Positions 1 through 5,682 of a DNA stretch of 9,684 nt are shown piece by piece. The DNA is taken from the NCBI GenBank assembly GCA_902803795.1, contig CADCRC010000143.1, forward strand, positions 1 through 9,684, in the 5' to 3' direction. Source of the DNA: an uncultured Erysipelotrichaceae bacterium (GTDB lineage: Bacteria > Bacillota_I > Bacilli_A > RF39 > UBA660). Both the position numbers and the translations under genes were made by a program. Position 1 is the first letter of the stretch, and the number at the start of each line of letters is the position of its first letter. The notes beneath the pieces are model-generated. The model did not search any database and was not told where the DNA came from. It saw only the letters and a list, made by a program, of their open reading frames with translations.

Positions 1-1
1 A

Positions 2-280
2 CAACCAGAAGAAGGATATGAAGTAGAAGATATAGATATAATAGATGAAGAACAAAATAAAATAAGTTATAGAAAAACATCTAATATGAATGAATTTGAA
101 TTTACTATGCCTGATACAAATGTTATTATTAGACCTAAATATAGAAAAATAGATACTTTGTATATACTGACAAATCCAAAAACAGGTGATAAAGTAGTAA
201 GAATTATGATGATAATGATATTAAGACTAGGTTTTGGGATGTTTATCATAAAAAAATACAATTTAAATGAGATACGATAA
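2..280 (+). CDS. C-terminal end of a sortase-anchored surface protein (5' truncated by the window)
   Basis: An open frame enters from the left edge (first full codon at base 2) and ends at TAA 278-280, giving 92 visible residues. The stretch FEFTMPDTNVIIRPKYRKI resembles the end of the InlB B-repeat-like and related bacterial surface repeats, which typically close on an F-TMP-x-x-V-x-V pattern. It is followed by NPKTGDK (NPKTG at bases 173-187), a hydrophobic span and a short tail containing KK. That is the layout of a cell-wall sorting signal, with NPxTG in place of LPxTG. One arginine lies inside the hydrophobic span, which is unusual. A weaker reading would start at the internal ATG at 86, but the frame is open to the edge and continuous with the repeat-like sequence, so that ATG is probably internal. 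The next gene follows after 13 nt, so the two are likely co-transcribed. The protein's main function lies outside the window. Confidence 0.75.
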   Translation, partial: QPEEGYEVEDIDIIDEEQNKISYRKTSNMNEFEFTMPDTNVIIRPKYRKIDTLYILTNPKTGDKVVRIMMIMILRLGFGMFIIKKYNLNEIR

Positions 281-293
281 GGAAGTGTAAAAA

Positions 294-1802
294 ATGAAAC
301 TAACAAGAATTTTTTTATTGTACATTGTTTTTTTCTTGTTGATAATAATTACTATGCCAAAAATTATGGCACAAGATGAATTCATTAAGACTGATGATTT
401 AAACGATAATTATTTAAATGATAAATATCAAAAGAATTATACTGAGAATATAAATCAAAATGCTAATCTTTATAAAAGTGCAGAATGGTCCAATAAGGCA
501 ATGGGAGAGGCAAAAATTATAATAAAAACCCGGCATAAATTGGATGAAGTAGCAACTGAAACAACTGTAGTCTATGCTTTCATTACATGTAATGTTCATG
601 GATTTACAAGTGAAATAGCAAAAAGAAACATTGGACATTTATTACAATATTATGATCATGTTGATATTATTGGTATTGATGGAAATGATATAAATAGTAT
701 ACATTTATTTGAAGATGTAAAAAATAATGAAATTGATACAATTCTTTCGAATTTTATATTTGATTCAAATAAACATTATTCGACTTCTATTTATACTGGA
801 TTGTATCAATATCTGTATGGTTCAGTTGATTCTACAGTCCAAATAAGAGACCCATCTGCAATATATGTTTCATTAGACCTAGTTACTACTTATGCTTCCG
901 ATACACCTTCAAAACTGTATACGAAAGCAGCGGGAATATATGATTATCAATATGATTGTTGGAATTTATTGAAAAAATATCAAAGTGAGGGAAGATATTT
1001 TTCAATGACTGGATTTGATTTTATTAGAAGCAGTAATTATATGGCTAGAAGGGACTATTTTTTAGCTAATGGTTTTAATTTTTTAATAAATAGTTTACCA
1101 TCTAGTGAATTTCCAGAAGAGCCTTTCAATGAAACATATAGAAAAGTAATTAATACCATAATAGGATTAGCAGATCCTAAATCGTTTCCTGGAATTGATG
1201 CAGATTATTGTATACTAGATGGTGCACAAAAAGAATTTATATCAGATAGTAATAATTCAAAAGTATATAAAGGTGAATTTAATGGTGGGGATTATTCTTA
1301 TTCGCAGGAACTATCTGTTCAAGAACCAGTTGTTATTACCAATTCCTTAATAATAACTGACAAAGTAAAAGAACAGTTTGAAATCGTATCATATTCATGT
1401 AATAATAGTGATGCAGTAATTGATGAAGATGATAACACAATTACAGTGCTAATTGATAATTATATTTCAAATGATGAGGTAATAATAACCATAAATATTA
1501 AAGTAAAGGAAAAATATAATGAAAATTTGAAAAAACAAGATGGAAGCTGGTTTGATACAAATGATGGAAATGTTAATGTAAAACTATTGATACAAGGAAA
1601 AAATACAATATCAATAGAATCGTCATCCCCCAAACTTTCATTGGCTAATGCACCATCTAAAGAATCTGTAATCAATGTAATTGAAATATTAAAAAATCCC
1701 GAAACTGGAAGAAAGCTTGACATTGTATTAGTAGTAATATTGACAAGTTTAGGAATAATTACATTAATATATTTAAAAAAGAAGATATTTAATACAAATT
1801 AA
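294..1802 (+). CDS. Sortase-anchored adhesin-like protein with a degenerate vWA-like domain
   Basis: This 502-residue protein is predicted to be exported and wall-attached. Residues 1-26 are a signal peptide (KLTR, a long hydrophobic core, then a likely MA-Q cleavage). The segment LYKSAEWSNKAMGEAKIIIK resembles the strand that precedes the vWA domain in Gram-positive pilus-tip and adhesin proteins. A vWA-like fold probably spans about residues 90-265: a hydrophobic strand (V92-V101), an STSIYTGL segment (163-170) where GGTNYxxGL is usual, and a YVSLD strand (D195) where the SDG strand is usual. A beta-sandwich domain like those behind vWA domains covers about 340-445, with PVVITNSLIITD and SWFDTNDGN as typical pieces. 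The end is a sorting signal: NPETG (468-472), a hydrophobic span and KKK. The first metal-site motif DxSxS is absent, so metal-dependent ligand binding is doubtful. The start has a good site (AAGGAAGTG) and directly precedes the signal peptide. The vWA assignment is inferred from pattern, not from a search. Confidence 0.75.
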   Translation: MKLTRIFLLYIVFFLLIIITMPKIMAQDEFIKTDDLNDNYLNDKYQKNYTENINQNANLYKSAEWSNKAMGEAKIIIKTRHKLDEVATETTVVYAFITCNVHGFTSEIAKRNIGHLLQYYDHVDIIGIDGNDINSIHLFEDVKNNEIDTILSNFIFDSNKHYSTSIYTGLYQYLYGSVDSTVQIRDPSAIYVSLDLVTTYASDTPSKLYTKAAGIYDYQYDCWNLLKKYQSEGRYFSMTGFDFIRSSNYMARRDYFLANGFNFLINSLPSSEFPEEPFNETYRKVINTIIGLADPKSFPGIDADYCILDGAQKEFISDSNNSKVYKGEFNGGDYSYSQELSVQEPVVITNSLIITDKVKEQFEIVSYSCNNSDAVIDEDDNTITVLIDNYISNDEVIITINIKVKEKYNENLKKQDGSWFDTNDGNVNVKLLIQGKNTISIESSSPKLSLANAPSKESVINVIEILKNPETGRKLDIVLVVILTSLGIITLIYLKKKIFNTN

Positions 1803-1840
1803 TAAAACAATAAAGTAATAATAGACATATATAAGATATA

Positions 1841-1890
1841 ACCTATAAGGTAGACTTTCTAAATTAAAAAGTTAAACTTTATAGGTTTTT
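1841..1890 (+). terminator. Rho-independent terminator after the surface-protein operon
   Basis: An 11-bp stem (1841-1851 with 1876-1886, one G-U pair) starts ACCTATAA and returns as TTATAGGT. Further pairing inside the loop is possible (1854-1858 with 1868-1872), and a T5 run ends it. It lies 38 nt after the adhesin stop codon and separates this operon from the ClpX-like gene. Confidence 0.75.
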
Positions 1891-1901
1891 ATATGTTGTA
1901 A

Positions 1902-1910
1902 TGCTATAAT
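1902..1910 (+). promoter_or_regulatory. Candidate distal extended -10 promoter for the ClpX-like gene
   Basis: TGCTATAAT is a perfect extended -10 element just downstream of the terminator. No convincing -35 box is seen. A transcript from here would carry a leader of about 195 nt containing the hairpin at 1933-1969. In such AT-rich DNA a chance match is possible. Confidence 0.35.
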
Positions 1911-1932
1911 AAAATAAATGATTTATATATTG

Positions 1933-1969
1933 GAGTTAGTTAATATTTATTACTTTGTAAAAGTAACTC
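1933..1969 (+). other. Potential hairpin in the leader of the ClpX-like gene
   Basis: GAGTTA (1933-1938) is complementary to TAACTC (1964-1969). Inside it, TTACTTT (1950-1956) is complementary to AAAGTAA (1960-1966) around a 3-nt loop. The two pairings share bases 1964-1966, so they can stack as one interrupted hairpin or compete. No T-run follows, so it is not a terminator. A regulatory role is speculative. Confidence 0.3.
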
Positions 1970-2072
1970 ATACTTCTAAATATACTTGTTTAAAGATATT
2001 TTGTTTCTAACTTTTAAATATATTTATAATTTAAATTATAATGTTATTGCTATATATTTTTTTATATTTGTT

Positions 2073-2081
2073 TGTTATAAT
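2073..2081 (+). promoter_or_regulatory. Extended -10 promoter of the ClpX-like gene
   Basis: TGTTATAAT (TATAAT at 2076-2081) lies 30 nt before the chosen ATG and would start transcription near 2088, before the Shine-Dalgarno site at 2100-2105. The surrounding TTTGTTATAAT is identical to the motif found twice more upstream of tdk. No good -35 box is visible, as is common for extended -10 promoters. Confidence 0.55.
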
Positions 2082-2111
2082 ACAATTAGTGTTCTAGTTA
2101 GGGGGTATACT

Positions 2112-4103
2112 ATGAATAGATGTTTTGCGGTTTTATATGATAGAAAAACTATTAATGATGGAATATTTGCTTTTCGTCCTAGTACTATAATTGAAGGTGA
2201 CTATGAAGAAATATCTTATGATAGTGAAGGTAATGAAACAAATGATGTTGATTCTGCAATATATTTTGAAAGATTTTTTTCTGATGGATCTAATAGTTAC
2301 TATTTGATGGATCAATTATCTCAACTTGAAGATGCTAATGATGATAAAGTAGTTGGTAATGTTATTAATGAAGAAATGTTACTTGATATTTATAAAGATA
2401 TTGATGATGATTTAGATGTTGCTAAAGTACTTTATTATAGTGATATATCCGATAATGTATATATTGGAGTAGCTGATTTTGAAGAACATAAAATGAATAT
2501 ATTAAAATTTAATTCAAATGATTTTAGAATAACTAGTTCTTTAGAAGATATAGAAAATAAAATAGTTGGAATTGCTGTATTATCTAGAGTTGGTTCTAAA
2601 AATAATGCTGGTATGCTTATTGATTCATATGAAGAAGTTGAGGAATTACCTTGTTTGGATTTAAATAAAATGTTTGATAATTTTAGTAAAGATTATAATT
2701 ATTTATTAGATACTAATATAGAAGAAATTAATGAATATTTTAAAGATTGTGCTAATTCATATATGAGTATTAATGATAAATTATTTGATTCTAATCTTAA
2801 ACTAGGTTATATATGTAGAAAGTGTTTAATGTTATCATGTGAAAATGATATTGATAAAGCTAAAAGTGAGATAAGTAGGTTATCTGAATATATAGTTAAA
2901 AATAAAAAAGAATTAATTGATAAATATAATGAGATTATTGAAAATATTGAAGATGAAGATAATTATTTTGAAGAAAATGATGATATTTCTAATAAAAAAG
3001 AGGAATCTAAATATAATAGGCGTGTAGATGTTAGAAAATTAAAAGAATTTTTAGATTTAAAAATAATTGGACAAGAATCAGCTAAAAGAGATGTTATTAT
3101 GGCTGTTTGTATGAATTCTATTATAGATGATCCTAAAAATAAAATATCATGTTTATTAGTTGGACCTACTGGTAGTGGTAAAACATTAATTGCAGAATCA
3201 ATAGGTGAATATTTTGATAGACCGGTTGAGGTTATTGATACAACACAGCTTAGTATGCCTGGATATGTTGGTGCGAATATTGAAGATTTTCTTGTTGATT
3301 TATATATGAGAGCTGGTAATGATTTAGATAAAGCAGAACATTCTATTGTAGTACTAGATGAAATTGATAAAAAAGGATCTTCTTCTAATGATGATATTAG
3401 TGGTAGAGGTGTATTAAATACATTGCTTCCTTTTATACAAGGTACTAATTATAATATACAAACAGGTAAAGGATATAATAATAAAACTATTATGTTTAAT
3501 ACATCTAATTTAACTATTTTTGCAACCGGAGCATTTACTAATGTTTATGAACAAACTAAAAGTGATTATAATGAATATAGTGAAACTAAAATTGGATTTA
3601 ATAAAGATAATGATAATAATAAAAAAAATGTAGAAGATATACAATATAAGAAATTTACTAGGAATGATTTAGAAAAATATGGAGATATACCTATTGAATT
3701 ATTAGGAAGATTTTCTACTATTACTCAATTACATGGACATACTGTTGATTCATTAAAAAAAATAATAACTGAATCTAATATTAGTCCGCTATTATCTAAA
3801 AAGAATAAATTAAAATTATTTGGTATTGATTTAGAGTATGATGATGATTATTTAGATGCTGTAGCTAATAAAGCAATTGAATTAAAAACTGGTGCTAGAT
3901 CTTTACTTTCTACAATTGAATATTCTATTAAGAATGCTGAATGGGAAGTTATATATAATATTGATAAATATAAAAAGATTATTTTAAAAAAAGAGAGTGT
4001 TAATAATAATTTAGATGTTTTATTAGAAGATAAAGATAATAATATAGTTAATTTAAAAGATATATATAGTTTAGATAAGCCTAAAGTATTAATTAAAAAA
4101 TAA
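2112..4103 (+). CDS. ClpX-like AAA+ unfoldase with an unrecognised N-terminal region
   Basis: This 663-residue protein has a ClpX-type ATPase core in its C-terminal half. The core starts near residue 313 with IIGQESAK. It has Walker A GPTGSGKT (351-358), the pore loop GYVG (384-387), Walker B IVVLDEID (412-419), a sensor 1 region in IFATGAF, an IGF motif (494-496) at the place of the ClpP-docking loop, an arginine finger in PIELLGRF (R533) and sensor 2 GAR (594-596). An ATP-driven unfoldase able to dock on ClpP is therefore plausible. The first 310 residues lack the four-cysteine ClpX zinc domain. They comprise an acidic, probably strand-rich part (1-180) and a helical, strongly acidic linker (about 200-312), neither of which I recognise. 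The ClpX RKH substrate loop is also missing (TGKGYNNKT instead). ATG 2112 is preferred because AGGGGG lies 6 nt upstream. An in-frame TTG at 1986 lacks a ribosome site and would start before the promoter. Confidence 0.85.
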   Translation: MNRCFAVLYDRKTINDGIFAFRPSTIIEGDYEEISYDSEGNETNDVDSAIYFERFFSDGSNSYYLMDQLSQLEDANDDKVVGNVINEEMLLDIYKDIDDDLDVAKVLYYSDISDNVYIGVADFEEHKMNILKFNSNDFRITSSLEDIENKIVGIAVLSRVGSKNNAGMLIDSYEEVEELPCLDLNKMFDNFSKDYNYLLDTNIEEINEYFKDCANSYMSINDKLFDSNLKLGYICRKCLMLSCENDIDKAKSEISRLSEYIVKNKKELIDKYNEIIENIEDEDNYFEENDDISNKKEESKYNRRVDVRKLKEFLDLKIIGQESAKRDVIMAVCMNSIIDDPKNKISCLLVGPTGSGKTLIAESIGEYFDRPVEVIDTTQLSMPGYVGANIEDFLVDLYMRAGNDLDKAEHSIVVLDEIDKKGSSSNDDISGRGVLNTLLPFIQGTNYNIQTGKGYNNKTIMFNTSNLTIFATGAFTNVYEQTKSDYNEYSETKIGFNKDNDNNKKNVEDIQYKKFTRNDLEKYGDIPIELLGRFSTITQLHGHTVDSLKKIITESNISPLLSKKNKLKLFGIDLEYDDDYLDAVANKAIELKTGARSLLSTIEYSIKNAEWEVIYNIDKYKKIILKKESVNNNLDVLLEDKDNNIVNLKDIYSLDKPKVLIKK

Positions 4104-4132
4104 AATACTATCTATTTAGTATTTATTTTTTT
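4103..4132 (+). terminator. Short A/T terminator of the ClpX-like gene
   Basis: A perfect 8-bp stem, AAATACTA (4103-4110) with TAGTATTT (4117-4124), has a 6-nt loop and is followed by seven T residues. It begins on the last base of the stop codon. The T tract touches the next extended -10 promoter. The stem is weak in GC but otherwise of standard shape. Confidence 0.6.
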
Positions 4133-4140
4133 GTTATAAT
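4132..4140 (+). promoter_or_regulatory. Extended -10 promoter before a mini-ORF
   Basis: TGTTATAAT directly abuts the terminator T tract. Transcription would start near 4147, just before the ribosome site GAGGTG at 4151-4156. It could serve the 7-codon ORF and read on into tdk. Confidence 0.5.
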
Positions 4141-4162
4141 TATGATAATTGAGGTGTTAGTT

Positions 4163-4186
4163 ATGATGAATTGTTATTTAAAATAA
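4163..4186 (+). CDS. Seven-codon mini-ORF (possible leader peptide or gene remnant)
   Basis: ATG 4163 is preceded at a 6-nt spacing by GAGGTG (4151-4156) and by a perfect extended -10 element. It encodes MMNCYLK and then TAA. The promoter and ribosome site are as good as those of the full genes nearby, which is why it is listed. It could be a leader peptide for tdk or the relic of a deleted gene, or the match may be chance. There is no run of regulatory codons and no attenuator hairpin before tdk, so classical attenuation is not supported. Confidence 0.25.
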   Translation: MMNCYLK

Positions 4187-4220
4187 TAGAATTATAAATT
4201 TGTACTTTGTAATTATTGTA

Positions 4221-4236
4221 TTGTTTGTTTGTTTGT
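4221..4236 (+). repeat. (TTGT)x4 tetranucleotide repeat upstream of tdk
   Basis: Four perfect TTGT units lie 8-23 nt upstream of the tdk -10 box. The first unit supplies a TTGTTT that sits exactly 17 bp from TATAAT, so the repeat covers the -35 position and part of the spacer. Confidence 0.8.
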
Positions 4237-4240
4237 ATTT

Positions 4241-4249
4241 TGTTATAAT
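4241..4249 (+). promoter_or_regulatory. Extended -10 promoter of tdk
   Basis: TGTTATAAT (TATAAT at 4244-4249), with a weak -35 TTGTTT at 4221-4226 and 17-bp spacing. It lies only 15 nt before the tdk ATG, so the leader would be about 10 nt and begin at the Shine-Dalgarno site itself. Confidence 0.55.
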
Positions 4250-4264
4250 TTATATGGTGATAGA

Positions 4265-4870
4265 ATGGCTAAGTTATATTTTAGATATGGTGCGATGAAT
4301 AGTGGTAAATCTACTGCTTTAATGCAAGTCGCTCATAACTATGAAGAAAGAGGTATGAAAGTTGTTGTTATAAAACCTCGAATTGATACGAAGGCGAAAG
4401 ATAAAATATCTTCTAGAATTGGAATCGATAGACAAGTTGATCATTTGATTGATAAAAATGAAGATGTTAGAGATTATATATATAAATTAGATAATGTAAA
4501 ATGTGTTTTAGTTGATGAAGTTCAATTTTTGAATGCTAAACAAATTGATCAATTGTTGTTTATAACTATAGAAAAAGATATACCTGTAATATGTTATGGA
4601 ATTAGAACTGATTTTAAATTAAATGGTTTTGAAGGCTCTTCTAGATTGCTTGAAATTGCTCATAGTATAGAAGAAATGAAAACTATTTGTAAATGTGGAA
4701 GAAAAGCATTATTTAATGCTAGAGTAATAAATGGTGAATTTGTTTTTTCTGGTAATCAGGTTGCTATAGATGGAAATGATGAGGTTACTTATGAATCTTT
4801 ATGTCCTAAATGTTATTTTGAAGAATTAGAAAAAAAGAATGAAATAATAAAAGTGAGATGTAAATTATGA
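4265..4870 (+). CDS. tdk: Thymidine kinase (type II)
   Basis: It phosphorylates thymidine to dTMP with ATP in the cytoplasmic pyrimidine salvage pathway. The 201-residue protein opens with the family pattern MAKLYFRYG and the P-loop GAMNSGKS (9-16). VDEVQF (83-88) carries the Walker B aspartate D84 and the likely catalytic glutamate E85. A structural zinc site is formed by C142-x-C144 in TICKCGRKA and C180-x-x-C183 near the end, as in the bacterial TK family. HNYEERG and SSRIG are further family stretches. The length is normal. A longer frame to TTG 4229 exists, but ATG 4265 matches the family N-terminus and has GGTGAT just upstream, and the extension would overlap the promoter. The stop overlaps the next start (ATGA at 4867-4870), which indicates translational coupling with the membrane protein that follows. 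Confidence 0.95.
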   Translation: MAKLYFRYGAMNSGKSTALMQVAHNYEERGMKVVVIKPRIDTKAKDKISSRIGIDRQVDHLIDKNEDVRDYIYKLDNVKCVLVDEVQFLNAKQIDQLLFITIEKDIPVICYGIRTDFKLNGFEGSSRLLEIAHSIEEMKTICKCGRKALFNARVINGEFVFSGNQVAIDGNDEVTYESLCPKCYFEELEKKNEIIKVRCKL

Positions 4871-5511
4871 AAGATTTTTATAATAATTATTTAAATGATA
4901 AAATAGAATTAGAGAAATATCAAATAATTGGTATTATATGTTTAGTTATTGTAATTTCTGGTGTTTTTGGTTGGGTATATGAATTTATATTTTATTTTTT
5001 TAATAGTGGAATGAAGACATTTTATTATCAAGGTGGTAATTTTTTACCTTGGATTAATATATATGCAATTGGATCTATTTTAATTATGTTATTTACAAAT
5101 AAATATAAGAAAAAGCCAGTTGTTATATTTTTACTATCTGTTATTATTACGGGTGTTTTAGAATATGTATCTGGATATCTTGTATTAAAATATACTGGAT
5201 GTAGATATTGGGATTATAATACTGAAATTCTTAATTTTTTAAATATAGATGGATTTATTTGTTTAAGAAGTGTTTGCTTTTTTGGATTATCTGCTTTATT
5301 ACTTATGTATTTTATTTTACCTTTTTGTATATTTTTTTCTTGTCATGTTAGTAAAAAGACCTTTTTGATTATTAGTATTGGATTATGTAGTTTATTTTTA
5401 ATTGATGAAATATATAATTTGGTTTTTACTAGGTTATTTGGATTTCCTAGGGCATCTAAGTTATATAAAATAATTGGTTTTAAATATATGGATTATAAAT
5501 GTGGTAAATGA
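4867..5511 (+). CDS. CmpB/PF06541-type multi-pass membrane protein
   Basis: This 214-residue protein has about five transmembrane segments (roughly residues 20-45, 58-78, 82-103, 130-158 and 165-188). It resembles the family annotated as putative ABC transporter type IV (ABC_trans_CmpB). The diagnostic pieces are GWVYEFIFYF in the first segment, a GGNFLPWINIYAIG stretch, VLEYVSGY in the third segment, CRYWDYN, and NIDGFICLR before the fourth segment. The transported substrate and even transport activity are not established for this family. It lies in the cytoplasmic membrane. The start ATG lies inside the tdk stop (4-nt overlap), so it is probably translated by coupling. Whether this pairing with thymidine kinase has meaning is unknown, and no ATPase partner is seen nearby. 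Confidence 0.75.
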   Translation: MKDFYNNYLNDKIELEKYQIIGIICLVIVISGVFGWVYEFIFYFFNSGMKTFYYQGGNFLPWINIYAIGSILIMLFTNKYKKKPVVIFLLSVIITGVLEYVSGYLVLKYTGCRYWDYNTEILNFLNIDGFICLRSVCFFGLSALLLMYFILPFCIFFSCHVSKKTFLIISIGLCSLFLIDEIYNLVFTRLFGFPRASKLYKIIGFKYMDYKCGK

Positions 5512-5545
5512 TATAGTATAAGATATTTGAAAGATATAGAGTTGA

Positions 5546-5565
5546 TTATAATAAATTAATTATAA
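5546..5565. promoter_or_regulatory. Weak A/T inverted repeat upstream of the peroxidase gene
   Basis: TTATAAT (5546-5552) and ATTATAA (5559-5565) form an inverted repeat with a 6-nt spacer. The half-sites equal those of the PerR box (TTATAATnATTATAA), but PerR boxes have a 1-nt spacer, and such A/T repeats arise easily here. It is noted only because a peroxidase gene follows. Confidence 0.15.
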
Positions 5566-5581
5566 ATATTTTGAAAATGTA

Positions 5582-5611
5582 TTTACTTTTAATTATTTAA
5601 ACAAATATAAT
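5582..5611 (+). promoter_or_regulatory. Candidate promoter of the peroxidase-DUF2130 operon
   Basis: TATAAT (5606-5611) has a partial -35 TTTACT (5582-5587) at 18-bp spacing. Transcription would start near 5618, giving a leader of about 65 nt that contains the hairpin at 5630-5665. Confidence 0.45.
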
Positions 5612-5629
5612 ATAGGTGTAATTTAAGGA

Positions 5630-5665
5630 CTAATACATGTATCTGATGAATTAAAAATGTGTTAG
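5630..5665 (+). other. Leader hairpin before the peroxidase gene
   Basis: CTAATACAT (5630-5638) pairs with ATGTGTTAG (5657-5665) as a 9-bp stem with one G-U pair and an 18-nt loop. It ends 4 nt before the Shine-Dalgarno AAAGGAG (5670-5675 core). No T-run follows, so termination is unlikely. It could influence translation or mRNA stability. Its function is not known. Confidence 0.4.
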
Positions 5666-5682
5666 ATAGAAAGGAGTAATTT

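Noticed and set aside
86..280. Independent 64-residue gene starting at ATG 86
   Set aside because: The frame is open to the left edge and the upstream residues continue the same surface repeat. No ribosome site precedes ATG 86.
414..1723. Minus-strand open frames within the adhesin gene (414-638, 1460-1723) and similar frames at 67-306 and 2133-2315
   Set aside because: They are antisense shadows of well-supported plus-strand genes with no ribosome sites and low-complexity I/F/S-rich products.
1986..2111. N-terminal 42-residue extension of the ClpX-like protein from TTG 1986
   Set aside because: No Shine-Dalgarno precedes TTG 1986. The extension covers the promoter at 2073-2081, and its hydrophobic look comes from T-rich non-coding DNA. 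ATG 2112 has AGGGGG at ideal spacing.
4229..4264. N-terminal 12-residue extension of thymidine kinase from TTG 4229
   Set aside because: It runs through the (TTGT) repeat and the -10 box, and the family N-terminus begins at MAKLYFRYG.
4141..4264. Riboswitch or attenuator before tdk
   Set aside because: No conserved aptamer and no hairpin with T-run lie between the mini-ORF and tdk, and tdk has its own promoter 15 nt from its start.
4265..5511. Mycoplasma-type code with TGA read as tryptophan
   Set aside because: Tryptophans seen in the confident genes are TGG, and TGA ends tdk in a classic ATGA overlap with the next start. Such an AT-rich code-4 genome would use TGA inside genes.
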